NCBI RefSeq assembly: GCF_900168005.1
Contig: NZ_FUYP01000022.1
Location: 1 to 52,338 of the forward strand
DNA length: 52,338 bases
DNA from: Sphingopyxis flava
Lineage (GTDB): Bacteria > Pseudomonadota > Alphaproteobacteria > Sphingomonadales > Sphingomonadaceae
Direction: 5' to 3'
Below are positions 1-7,490 of the stretch, piece after piece. Under the pieces are notes generated by a model. The model was not told the DNA's origin and did not search any database. It was given only the letters and a program-made list of their open reading frames with translations. The first letter of the stretch is position 1. Every line of letters starts with the position of its first letter. A program made the translations under genes and the position numbers.

Positions 1-95
1 TGCGCAGCTTCAAATCGGAATGCTGCGCGAGATCACGTCGGAATGCTGCGCACGATCAAATCGGAACACTGCGCGCGATGAACCCGGAATCCGCA
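1..95. repeat. 23-bp direct repeats, probable end of an IS element
   Basis: The hexamer TCGGAA recurs at 15, 38 and 61, and a variant CCGGAA at 84, giving an exact 23-bp period. The 14 bases at 1-14 match the end of the unit at 47-60, so a fifth copy runs off the window. The unit reads roughly TCGGAATGCTGCGCGCGATC plus three variable bases. Arrays of imperfect repeats of about 20 bp are characteristic of IS21-family ends (established knowledge), and the array stops at a CA dinucleotide (94-95), as IS21 termini do. I infer a right end of an IS element whose body lies outside the window. The units do not resemble the repeats of the IS21 copy at 4790-7227, so this would be a different element. 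Confidence 0.55.
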
Positions 96-108
96 TTTTG
101 CGGGATAA

Positions 109-453
109 AAGCCACTCCGCATCACAGACCGATCGAAGGATGTTATTATCTCGGGAGGCGAGAATATCTCGTCTGTGGAGATCGAAGAGGTGTTGCACCG
201 CCACCCCGCTGTCAGCGTTGCGGCCGTCGTCGCAAAGCCGAACGAGCGTTGGGGAGAAGTGCCTTGTGCATTCCTCGAGCTCCGCGATGGAATGGAGGTC
301 GATGCTGCCTCTATGGCTCTTTTCTGCCGCAAGCATCTTGCAGGCTTTAAGGTGCCAAAGCATTTCGTATTCGGTACTATCCCAAAGACGGCTACAGGTA
401 AGATGCAGAAGTTTGTGCTCCGAAAGATGGCAGTCGATTTCGACGTGGATTAA
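109..453 (+). pseudogene. acyl-CoA synthetase (AMP-forming), C-terminal fragment
   Basis: The frame reads ITDRSKDVIISGGENISS, then IEEVL, and later KVPKHFVFG and PKTATGKMQK. These are the hinge (A8) motif, the C-terminal subdomain and the catalytic lysine motif (A10) of AMP-forming fatty acyl-CoA ligases. Such enzymes activate carboxylic acids through an acyl-adenylate. Only about 110 of roughly 540 residues remain. An in-frame TAA at 106-108 closes the frame upstream, and the repeat array at 1-95 lies where the large N-terminal domain should be. A GTG at 175 could start a 92-residue peptide, but it would lack the adenylate-binding domain. I read this as a gene truncated by insertion of the element at 1-95, and expect no ligase activity. 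Confidence 0.85.
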
Positions 454-693
454 GATTACGCATCTACGCTCCGTCGCAAGAGACTGGGCGCCAACGGAAA
501 AGGAGTAGAGCCCGGTCGTGTCCGTCAGCGCGGTGTCGTTTCGGCGGTGGCCTTCGTCATCGTCAGGCGGCTTTGGCGGTGATGTGCAGGGGCTGATTTT
601 CCCCTCGATCATGGGTCGATTGAGTTCGGTCTTGCCTTCGATCTGCATGTATCGGTGCTGGTGCTGCGCAAGCGAGGTCTGAAAGCCGTCTTG

Positions 694-1302
694 TCAGGGT
701 GATTTTTTGGCTTGGGATGCTTTGCCGGCAGCGCGACGCTTGGCGATGGCACCGATCCGGAGCTTTGCGTCGCGTTCGTCGATCACATCGGGATCGAAGG
801 CTTTCCCGTAGCATCCGTGATGCCACTCGCAGGCGTCCTTGTGCTCTGGATGTCGGGGGTTGGCGATTGCGTCGAGGAACTTCTCGAACCCGGGCGTACC
901 GCCGCAATCTTCAGGCGGAGCGCGGCGTTCGCCATCGACATATCGAGGATATTGGGCGCCGCGCTGCCCGGTCTCGACCTCTTCGATGGCGATGAGATGT
1001 TCCCAGTTATCGCCCATGTCGTAGGTATAGAGAAGTTGACGAACGCCGCGGTCGAGCAAGGTCCTGAGCTTGGCGTTTTTGGCGGCAAGCAGGCGGTCAT
1101 CGTTCCAGTCGGGATCGAGCACGCCGTAACGCCGGTCCTCCGCCTCGAACTCCCAGAGGTGGTAATCGAGCCAGCCCATCGCGCCCTGGATCACATCATG
1201 GAGCATTTTGAGGCTGGCATCGACGGGCATCTCGACGCGGCGCCAAATGGGCGGGTCTGTGTCGGCGAGTGTGATGCGAATCCGGACGATCTGGTCGGTC
1301 AT
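694..1302 (-). CDS. plasmid pRiA4b ORF-3 family protein
   Basis: The 202-residue product matches the pRiA4b ORF-3 family (PF07929, also annotated as IS1096 TnpR-like). Visible landmarks are an N-terminal strand RIRITLADTDPPIWRRVE, then LHDVIQGAMGW, HLWEFE, YTYDMGDNWEH and CGGTPG. No enzymatic activity is established for the family; members are common on plasmids and mobile elements. I chose the ATG at 1302 (MTDQIVRIRI) because the 20 residues before it do not fit the family. The gene points away from the integrase remnant at 1425-2111, from which it is separated by about 120 bp, and shares no operon with visible neighbours. The C-terminus is lysine- and alanine-rich. The family assignment is firm; the function is unknown. 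Confidence 0.85.
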   Translation of the reverse strand: MTDQIVRIRITLADTDPPIWRRVEMPVDASLKMLHDVIQGAMGWLDYHLWEFEAEDRRYGVLDPDWNDDRLLAAKNAKLRTLLDRGVRQLLYTYDMGDNWEHLIAIEEVETGQRGAQYPRYVDGERRAPPEDCGGTPGFEKFLDAIANPRHPEHKDACEWHHGCYGKAFDPDVIDERDAKLRIGAIAKRRAAGKASQAKKSP

Positions 1303-1424
1303 GCCGCCATGTTGACGGGCGCCCTTTGCGCTGTCCAGTTCCACGGCATGATCTCGTCCCACCGGGATGCGGGCCAGCCTGAAGCGACCTTCTCGATGAT
1401 GCCGAGCGGGGGCGGGATGTCCTT

Positions 1425-2111
1425 GCTTTCGCGACTGGAAGAGGAGAGAGTGATCCTACTGCCGTGTTGCGGGGGGCGCTGATCGCCCCGCGTGTGACGT
1501 ACCACGCCGCGCTCTTGGAACCGGAGGCAGTTGGTGCTTTGCTGCGGTCTATCGATGCATACACCGGAAACACGATTACGCGGCTCGGGTATCAAATTGC
1601 GCCTCATGTGATGGCCAGGCCCGGAGAGCTGCGTAAAGCCCTGTGGTCGGAGATCGACTTCGATAGTGCGGTATGGATTATCCCGGCGGAGCGCATGAAA
1701 ATGCGCCGGCCGCATGCCGTAACTTTGTCGCGTCAGGTAGTGAGCCATTTGGGGGAGCTTCACGAGCTTACCGGACCAGAGGGTCTGTCTTTCCTGCCTT
1801 TCACACGTTTCGCCGCCCAATGAGCGAGAACACACTCAATCAGGCGTTCCGCCGCATGGGATATTCCACCGGGGAGGTGACGGCTCACGGCTTGCGCACC
1901 ACCGCTTCGTCGCTCTTGAATGAAAGCGGCAAATGGCATCCCAATGCGATCGAGCGTTCACTGGCGCATGCGGACGCTAATGCCGTTCGCGGGACCTATA
2001 ACCGAGGGCGATTGGGATGAACGGGTAGCGATGCATCAGTGGTGGAGCGATTATCTCGACGCCTTACGCGCGTCTGATGAAACCCAAATCTCGGCCCTAA
2101 CCGCCAAATGA
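1425..2111 (+). pseudogene. tyrosine recombinase (P4-type integrase), truncated and frameshifted
   Basis: Three frames together give the catalytic half of a P4-like integrase. The first carries AFATGRGESDPTAVLRGAL and the arginine segment RPGELRKALWSEID. Near 1795-1815 the frame changes to one with MSENTLNQAFRRMGY, HGLRTTASSLLNES (His and second Arg) and RSLAHADANAVRGTYNRG (His and the nucleophile Tyr). Near 2010 it changes again to DWDERVAMHQWWSDYLDAL, ending at 2111. The N-terminal arm-binding and core-binding regions are missing. Such enzymes integrate genomic islands, often at the 3' end of tRNA genes. Together with the tRNA-Thr at 7229, this suggests the 1-7228 region was an integrative element that can no longer excise with its own enzyme. 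Confidence 0.9.
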
Positions 2112-2122
2112 AACGCCTCCAC

Positions 2123-2172
2123 TTGCAAAATTAGGCGTGTGTTCCTATGAATGGAAATGTAAATTTTCATTC
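2123..2172 (+). promoter_or_regulatory. promoter and operator of the Xre/RES module
   Basis: A -35 box TTGCAA (2123-2128) and a -10 box TATGAA (2146-2151) are separated by 17 bp. Overlapping the -10 box is an inverted repeat with arms GAATGGAAAT (2149-2158) and ATTTTCATTC (2163-2172), matching at 9 of 10 positions around a 4-bp centre. A GGAG ribosome site at 2175-2178 leads to the ATG at 2184. Xre antitoxins of this type commonly repress their own promoter, so the palindrome is the likely binding site (inference). The AT-rich composition stands out from the surrounding sequence. Confidence 0.6.
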
Positions 2173-2183
2173 TGGAGAATGTC

Positions 2184-2558
2184 ATGGCAACGCGGCTGGC
2201 CTCACAGGCGGATCAGGGACGAGTTCTCTCGGAAGCGGTCGCGCGTGTAGCGACGTGCTGGAAACTGACGAACGAGCAGTTGGGCTCGGTGGTAGGCATT
2301 TCCGCAGCAACGGCCTCGCGGCTTCGTTCCGGCAGTTATCAACTTCAGCGAGCCGAGAAGGCATTCGAACTGGGGCAGTACCTCGTGCGCCTTTTTCGCA
2401 GCCTCGATGCGCTCATGGGAAGCGACGATGCGGCGTCGACGTCCTGGTTGAAGTCGGAAAACTTGGATCTTGGCGGCAGACCGATCGATCTGATCCGCAC
2501 GATCCGCGGTCTGAACGATGTGGCCGACTATGTCGATGATTACCGCGCCCGCGTTTGA
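2184..2558 (+). CDS. Xre/MbcA/ParS-type antitoxin (DUF2384)
   Basis: The 124-residue protein has a helix-turn-helix in its N-terminal half (around LTNEQLGSVVGISAATASRL). It ends with the DUF2384-type segment containing LGGRPIDLIRTIRGLNDVADY. Such proteins bind and neutralise RES-domain toxins and repress their shared promoter (established for Xre-RES and MbcA-MbcT systems). The reading frame overlaps the next gene, a RES toxin, which fits translational coupling. The start ATG at 2184 follows GGAG by 5 bp. The pair appears intact although the neighbouring integrase, LOTUS and phosphoesterase genes are decayed, consistent with selection for retention. Confidence 0.88.
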   Translation: MATRLASQADQGRVLSEAVARVATCWKLTNEQLGSVVGISAATASRLRSGSYQLQRAEKAFELGQYLVRLFRSLDALMGSDDAASTSWLKSENLDLGGRPIDLIRTIRGLNDVADYVDDYRARV

Positions 2559-3270
2559 GCGAACGCCGAAGCCGGAGCATTTTCGCTCCTACAGTGGAAA
2601 GCTGTGGCGGATCGTCGAGGCGCAACATCGGATTTCGACCAACCGTCTGGCCGCTGGCGCCGACGATCAAGCGTTGCTCGAGCAGCTTGTGGAGGAAGTG
2701 AAACCGAACTTGCCGGTAGCGGCGCGACATCTCCACTATCTGCTCGCGACGCCGTTTCGCTACGGGCACAAGAGTAGCTCGAGATTTCGCCGCGCCGGCG
2801 AGAAGCCCGGCATCTTCTATGCCGCAGAGGCGATTGGCGCTGCGATTGCCGAGACAGCCTATTGGCGGCTGCGTTTCTACTCCCGGTCGCCTGGATTTCA
2901 GCCGCCGAGCACGACCGTGGAAAACTCGGCAATCAGTGTCTCGGTAGCGATGGATCGTCTGCTCGACCTGTGTGCAGACCCATTTGTTGCGGGCGCGTCG
3001 CTGTGGATGGCGCAGGACGACTATTCCGCTTGCCAGCAGTTTGCGTCTGAAGCGCGAGAGATTGACGCGCAGGCTATTCGCTATGCGTCCGTTCGAGATC
3101 CTGAGCATCGCGCGAACGTGGCCCTGCTTGACCCATCGGTCTTTCGTGACCCAGCGCCCGGCAACGCTCAAACTTGGCATATTCGCTACGAGCAAGGCGA
3201 GTTGATCGCTCTTCGCGCTTTTCCGTCGGAGGAGCGGTATAGGTTTCGGCCTTCAGACTTCGGCCTCTGA
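2536..3270 (+). CDS. RES-domain toxin
   Basis: The 244-residue product belongs to the RES family (PF08808), whose characterised members degrade NAD+ by phosphorolysis or hydrolysis and halt growth unless bound by the antitoxin. The conserved arginine lies in KLWRIVE near the N-terminus, and the conserved glutamate in GIFYAAEAIGAAIAETAYW. A serine-containing segment and the domain tail follow (DPSVFRDPAPGNAQTWHIRY). Three in-frame ATGs (2518, 2530, 2536) all overlap the antitoxin gene, which ends at 2558. I chose 2536 because residues before it do not look like the family, but 2530 is equally near a ribosome site. Alternative: an inactive homologue; the key residues seem present, so I consider it functional. 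Confidence 0.85.
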   Translation: MITAPAFERTPKPEHFRSYSGKLWRIVEAQHRISTNRLAAGADDQALLEQLVEEVKPNLPVAARHLHYLLATPFRYGHKSSSRFRRAGEKPGIFYAAEAIGAAIAETAYWRLRFYSRSPGFQPPSTTVENSAISVSVAMDRLLDLCADPFVAGASLWMAQDDYSACQQFASEAREIDAQAIRYASVRDPEHRANVALLDPSVFRDPAPGNAQTWHIRYEQGELIALRAFPSEERYRFRPSDFGL

Positions 3271-3322
3271 CTAAGCTCTTTGACAAGCGAGTTGGGTCAG
3301 ACGATCAGCGATTGCGGCGCAG

Positions 3323-3520
3323 TTATTTTGTCCTGATATAAACCCGAAGCTGGTCGCGCCTAATGTCGAAGGCGCCAGATTTTTCGATCAACAAGACGAG
3401 CTTGGCGCACCCGTAGCTGCGTGGATCGAAATCGGGCATCTCTGCCAGAAACCGGCTTCCAACCGCGCTTAGCGGGTACCAGCCATCCAGATCGTCGAGC
3501 TGGCCCAGCGCCGCGGTCAA
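3323..3520 (-). pseudogene. OST-HTH/LOTUS domain remnant of a NYN-type protein
   Basis: The 65-residue frame carries GWYPLSAVGSRFLAEMPD, FDPRSYGCAKLVLLIE, KSGAFDIRRD and ends with RVYIRT. This is the pattern of the OST-HTH (LOTUS) domain found at the C-terminus of bacterial NYN/LabA-like putative RNases. Nothing of the NYN nuclease domain is left. The in-frame stop just upstream (around 3527) and the absence of a convincing start indicate a truncated gene rather than a stand-alone domain protein. The next 250 bp upstream on this strand contain no family residues that I can recognise. It sits between the RES toxin and the metallophosphoesterase remnant. Confidence 0.7.
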
Positions 3521-3777
3521 GAAAGCATTTCACGACCGCAATATCGGTCAATTATCACACAAAGCCCTTCAATGCAGCGAATTGACGACCGTCCCGATCC
3601 CGTCGCCGGCACCGCGCGACTTCCTGCTCGATGCAGGCCAAGCTTCGCTCCCTGTAGCGTCAGGGCCCGAGCAAGTCGCTAAGATACATCCAGAACGGGT
3701 CCATTTCCCGCTCGTCATCATGTCGAGAGGGTCCGCCCTTCACCTCCCATGCTCGGGCGTCGCTTGGGAAAGGGAGG
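3521..3777. other. intergenic scar, no gene recognised
   Basis: Together with 3271-3322 this leaves about 500 bp holding only the LOTUS remnant. Short frames exist on both strands, including a minus-strand stretch reading DDEREMDPFWMYLSDLLGP that ends at a stop, but I recognise none of them. No promoter, terminator or RNA structure is convincing. The region looks like debris between decayed genes. Confidence 0.5.
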
Positions 3778-4789
3778 CTATTGTTCTCGCAGGGCGGAAG
3801 GCGACTTAAACCTGCGGTGGAAGTCGTCGAGATCGATGGTGAACTCGTCGCGCTTCAGAAAATCCTCGTCCGACAGGTGGGCCTGCTTGTCACGCGCCTT
3901 GTACCAGGCGCCATATTCGGGAATTTCCGAGGCGAACTTGCCGTAGTGGGTCGAATAGGTTCGCACTGCGATATGGGGCCGAGGTGTGTCCAGGCGGAAA
4001 TTCAGCAGTCGCAGCCAGCCATCTCCGATGGCCGTGTGCGGAGCGGCCAGATCCACCACCGTCTGGCCGCGGCCCTGATAGTCGGCCATCATCTGGTAGA
4101 CCGCGTTGCCGGCGCGGTTCTTATCGACACTGAATGCTTGGCCACCGACATGGCCGCTCAGCACGAGAAATATCTGATCGTGCCGGCTGATGAATTCCTC
4201 CCACATCATCCCCGGGTCATTGTCATGCGGGTCGAGACGGCTTTGCCGCGGGTTGGATTTCAGATTTCGCCTCCCGTCGCGACCAAGATAATCGTGAGTG
4301 GACACGATCGTGGGCAGGGCGGGAAAGCGTCCAATGACGCTTCTGGCCCACGCCAGTGATGCATCGGGCGCGTGATACTGCAGGCCGATGTGCAGAAACC
4401 GACATTGTCCCGCCGTGAAAAGCTGGGCGCTATCGGCACCGCCATCGTGCGAGCCGACATACCAGGGTTGGCCCTTGAAGACCTGGGACTTTTCCGAAAA
4501 GGCCGACCGAAAGCCGTCAAGTCCGCCTACGTGGCGCACGCCGTTCTTCCCTCGCTCGGGTTGCGGCGGGAACGCAGGATCGGTCCACAGCGCGTCATAA
4601 TCGTGATTGCCGGGGACGACCGAGAAGGGCACTTTGCCCGCGATGAGCTCATATCCTTTAACGGCTGTGGGAATTTCAAAGGCCTGGGTATGAACCTTGG
4701 GCGACATTGCGATTTCGGATCCACCGTTGGACATCCATTTGAGAACGGCGGTGAGAAAGTCGACCACGGTAGCGGCGGGATGAGCCCGC
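3778..4789 (-). pseudogene. calcineurin-like metallophosphoesterase, 5' end removed by the IS21 element
   Basis: The 329-residue open frame contains the second half of the metallophosphoesterase core: VPGNHDYDAL (the GNHD metal-binding block), IVSTHDYLG and VLSGHVGG (the GHxxx block). The first metal-ligand block (DxH...GD) that should lie 60-100 residues earlier is missing. The frame runs upstream into the left end of the IS21-type element near 4790. These enzymes hydrolyse phosphomonoesters or diesters with two bound metals; the truncated product could not assemble the site. The C-terminal half appears otherwise undamaged. Whether it was a secreted phosphoesterase cannot be told without the lost N-terminus. 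Confidence 0.8.
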
Positions 4790-4857
4790 TGCGGGCGGCG
4801 TAAAAGTCGTCCACCTTTACCCTTTCTGGCGACAGGGAGGGCGGGAGGATTTTCACC

Positions 4858-6345
4858 GTGGATTTGTATCGGAAGGTTCGCCTGGCTTGTTCAGAAGGCA
4901 TGAGCCAGCGCGAGGCTGCGCGTCAGTTTGGAGTTTCCCGCGACAGCGTTCGGAAGATGTTGGCGTTCTCGGTTCCGCCTGGATACCGGCGGACGGCGCC
5001 GGTGAAGCGGCCGAAGCTGGATGGGTTCACCGAGATCATCGATGGCTGGCTGGAGGGGGATCGCGAGGTCCATCGAAAGCAACGGCACACGGCGAAGCGG
5101 GTATTCGAGCGGCTTCGCGATGAGCATGGCTTCACCGGCGGCTATACGATCATCAAGGACTACATGCGGGAGCGCGAGCGGCGCGGCCGAGAGATGTTCG
5201 TGCCGCTGGCCCATCCGCCAGGACATGCCCAGGCCGACTTCGGCGAGGCTGTGGTCGTCATCGGCGGCGTCGAGCAGAAGGCGCACTTCTTCTTTATGGA
5301 CTTGCCGCACAGTGATGCCTGCTTCGTGCGCGCCTATCCCGCGGCGACAGCGGAAGCCTGGGTAGACGGCCACGTCCACGCCTTCGCCTTCTTCGGCAGG
5401 GTTCCGGTATCGGTCCTCTACGACAACGATCGCTGTCTTGTTGCGAAGATCCTGGCGGACGGCACACGTCAGCGGGCCACGCTCTTCAGCGGGTTCCTGT
5501 CCCACTACCTGTTCCGAGACCGCTATGGCCGCCCCGGCAAGGGGAACGACAAGGGCAGCGCGGAAGGATTGGTCGGCTATTCCCGCCGCAACTTCATGGT
5601 CCCGGTCCCGCGGTTTGTGAGTTGGGCTTCGTTCAACGCCTATCTGGAGGAGCAGTGTCGCAAACGTCAGGCGGATGTTCTGCGCGGCCAGTCCGAGACC
5701 ATCGGGGAACGCCTCGTGCGAGATCTGGTCGTGATGTCTGATCTGCCACCCGCGCCGTTTGATGCCTGCGACCAAGCCACCGGGCGAGTCAGTTCCCAAG
5801 CGCTGGTGCGCTACAAGACCAACGATTACTCGGTGCCGGTCGCCTACGGCCACCGCGATGTCTGGATCAGGGGCTATGTCGACGAGGTTGTGATCGGCTG
5901 CGGTGGGGAGCTCATCGCACGCCATCCCCGCTGCTATGACCGCGAGGACATGGTGTTCGATCCGGTGCATTACCTTCCGCTCATCGAGAGGAAGATCAAT
6001 GCTTTGGAGCAGGCCGCGCCTCTTGCCGAATGGAACCTGCCGCCTGAGTTCGCAACCCTGCGCCGCCTGATGGAGGCGCGGATGATCAAGGCGGGACGCC
6101 GGGAATATGTGCAGGTTTTGCGCCTGCTGGAAACCTTCGACATCGATGATCTCCACGCGGCCGTGAAGAAGGCCCTGCAATTGGGCGCGGTCGGCTTCGA
6201 TGCCGTGAAGCACCTCGCTCTCTGCCATGTTGAGAAACGGCCGCCGAAGCTGGACCTCGATGTCTATCCCTACCTGCCGCGGGCCAACGTGGGGACCACC
6301 TCGGCGGCAAGCTACATGTCTCTGCTGTCGGGAGACGCGGCATGA
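4858..6345 (+). CDS. istA: IS21-family transposase IstA
   Basis: The 495-residue protein has an N-terminal helix-turn-helix (SQREAARQFGVSRDSVRKML, about 16-35). An rve-type integrase core follows, with candidate catalytic residues Asp127 (QADFGE), Asp189 (VLYDND) and Glu236 (DKGSAEGLVGY), then the beta-barrel segment (RYKTNDYSVPVAYG). It catalyses strand transfer at IS ends together with the ATPase IstB. Length is normal for the family. The start is a GTG at 4858, downstream of a GGGAGG-rich stretch; it agrees with the usual family start MDLYRKVRLA. The stop overlaps the istB start as ATGA. No frameshift is seen, so the element may still be active. Confidence 0.95.
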   Translation: MDLYRKVRLACSEGMSQREAARQFGVSRDSVRKMLAFSVPPGYRRTAPVKRPKLDGFTEIIDGWLEGDREVHRKQRHTAKRVFERLRDEHGFTGGYTIIKDYMRERERRGREMFVPLAHPPGHAQADFGEAVVVIGGVEQKAHFFFMDLPHSDACFVRAYPAATAEAWVDGHVHAFAFFGRVPVSVLYDNDRCLVAKILADGTRQRATLFSGFLSHYLFRDRYGRPGKGNDKGSAEGLVGYSRRNFMVPVPRFVSWASFNAYLEEQCRKRQADVLRGQSETIGERLVRDLVVMSDLPPAPFDACDQATGRVSSQALVRYKTNDYSVPVAYGHRDVWIRGYVDEVVIGCGGELIARHPRCYDREDMVFDPVHYLPLIERKINALEQAAPLAEWNLPPEFATLRRLMEARMIKAGRREYVQVLRLLETFDIDDLHAAVKKALQLGAVGFDAVKHLALCHVEKRPPKLDLDVYPYLPRANVGTTSAASYMSLLSGDAA

Positions 6346-7106
6346 CCGGTGCGCCGCAGATCCTGCTTGCTCATCACCTGAAGACGCTGAAGCTCCCGAC
6401 CTTCTTGCGGGAGCACGAGAAGCTGGCGCGCCAATGTGCAGCCGAGGGCCTGGACCACGTCCAGTTCCTCGCCCGACTGGTCGAACTGGAACTGATCGAC
6501 CGCGAGGGACGGATGATCGAACGCCGGATCAAGGTTGCAAAGTTCCCCGCCAAGAAGAGCCTGGACAGCTTCGACTTCAAGGCGATCCCGAAGCTCAACA
6601 AGATGCAGGTACTGGACCTCGCCCGTTGCGAATGGATCGAGCGGCGCGAAAACGTCATTGCGCTCGGACCGAGTGGCACGGGCAAGACGCATGTTGCTCT
6701 GGGGCTGGGACTGGCCGCTTGTCAGAAAGGAATGTCGGTCAGCTTCACTACGGCCGCGGCACTGGTCAACGAGTTGATGGAAGCCCGCGACGAGCGCCGC
6801 CTCCTGCGGCTCCAGAAGCAGCTGGCCTCGGTCAAACTGCTCATCATCGATGAACTGGGCTTCGTGCCTCTGTCAAAGACCGGCGCCGAGCTACTCTTCG
6901 AGATGATCTCGCAACGCTACGAGCGCGGCGCCACGCTCATCACCAGCAACCTGCCGTTCGACGAATGGACCGAGACCTTCGGAACAGAGCGGCTGACCGG
7001 CGCTCTGCTCGACCGCCTGACCCACCACGTCAACATCCTCGAGATGAATGGCGAGAGCTACAGGCTCGCGCAAAGTCGGGCCCGAAACGCCGGCCAGACC
7101 CCATAG
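6342..7106 (+). CDS. istB: IS21-family helper ATPase IstB
   Basis: The 254-residue AAA+ protein is related to DnaC. The Walker A motif GPSGTGKT is at about 109-116 and Walker B LLIIDE at about 166-171. It is followed by a sensor-1 region (ATLITSNLPFDEW) and an arginine segment (RLTGALLDRLTHH). IstB binds DNA, selects and remodels the target and activates IstA. It starts in the istA stop codon (ATGA), so its translation is likely coupled. The frame is full length. A strong hairpin follows 11 bp after the stop. Confidence 0.96.
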   Translation: MTGAPQILLAHHLKTLKLPTFLREHEKLARQCAAEGLDHVQFLARLVELELIDREGRMIERRIKVAKFPAKKSLDSFDFKAIPKLNKMQVLDLARCEWIERRENVIALGPSGTGKTHVALGLGLAACQKGMSVSFTTAAALVNELMEARDERRLLRLQKQLASVKLLIIDELGFVPLSKTGAELLFEMISQRYERGATLITSNLPFDEWTETFGTERLTGALLDRLTHHVNILEMNGESYRLAQSRARNAGQTP

Positions 7107-7117
7107 AAAACCGCAAC

Positions 7118-7170
7118 GCGCGCTTGAGCCCGCCGCTCGGGCTACGCCCTCCCGGCGGGCTCAAGCGCGC
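7118..7170 (+). terminator. hairpin after istB
   Basis: The arms GCGCGCTTGAGCCCGCCG (7118-7135) and its exact complement (7153-7170) form an 18-bp perfect stem with a 17-nt loop. No uridine run follows, so it may act as a transcription stop, or as a block to read-through between tRNA-side transcription and the transposase genes. It lies inside the right end of the IS21 element and is probably part of it. Confidence 0.5.
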
Positions 7171-7228
7171 AAGAAAGTGGCCTGCTTTTGCGCCGCCCCG
7201 TGGCCGGTTTTTGCTCCGCCGTTGACAG

Positions 7229-7304
7229 TGGTGCCGCTTACAGGACTCGAACCTGTGGCCCCATCATTACGAATGATGTGCTCTACCAACTGAGCTAAAG
7301 CGGC
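7229..7304 (-). tRNA. tRNA-Thr(CGT)
   Basis: Read on the minus strand, the gene starts GCCGCTTTAGCTCAG and ends AAGCGGC, A and an encoded CCA. The acceptor arms GCCGCTT/AAGCGGC pair perfectly. The D-arm GCTC/GAGC, an anticodon stem CATCA/TGATG enclosing TTCGTAA, and a T-arm ACAGG TTCGAGT CCTGT are all present. The anticodon CGT reads the threonine codon ACG. Its 3' end faces the accessory region 1-7228, and the CCA lies one base from the IS21 right tip. tRNA 3' ends are preferred sites for integrating islands. Confidence 0.97.
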
Positions 7305-7490
7305 AACGCCGGCGCCTCTAACAGCGGGTTTCGGCGATGACAAGCGCCCAGTCATATTTGTTGCAGGCTATGCGAGCGGCGGCGGCTATTTTGATTCCTA
7401 TCAGACGGGGAAGGGCGGCCGCCCATGGCGCTCACCCCGCCATCGCGCTGTGCCGATCGTGCGCACGGCTCCGGTTTCGGGCCGGATCCG

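Larger units (their letters stand above)
4790..7227 (+). mobile_element. IS21-family insertion sequence
   Basis: The element carries istA and istB in the typical order with a 4-bp overlap. Its ends contain related repeats. On the left, GGCGTAAAAGTCGTCCAC starts at 4797. On the right, read on the minus strand, are GGAGCAAAAACCGGCCAC and GGCGCAAAAGCAGGCCAC (within 7170-7220). Multiple terminal repeats of this kind are an IS21 hallmark. The right tip is placed at the CA of TTGACA (7226-7227). The left tip is less certain: a TG at 4790 or 4781. No 4-8 bp target duplication is evident between the flanks, and the left flank is a phosphoesterase gene while the right flank is a tRNA, so one side has probably been rearranged since insertion. 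Confidence 0.85.

Noticed and set aside
1..95. CRISPR-like array
   Set aside because: The 23-bp units are adjacent without unique spacers and carry no cas genes nearby; they are tandem repeats.
454..693. possible transposase tail on the minus strand (frame ending HITAKAA)
   Set aside because: Too short and without recognisable transposase motifs; treated as unassigned sequence.
712..1482. 256-codon plus-strand frame
   Set aside because: Antisense to the pRiA4b ORF-3 family gene, which matches its family along the whole length.
4891..6228. 445-codon minus-strand frame inside the IS21 element
   Set aside because: Antisense to istA, which has intact DDE residues; no similarity recognised.
7118..7170. 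long palindrome considered as an attachment site
   Set aside because: It is a hairpin inside the IS21 right end, not a copy of the tRNA 3' end, so it does not serve as evidence for integration.
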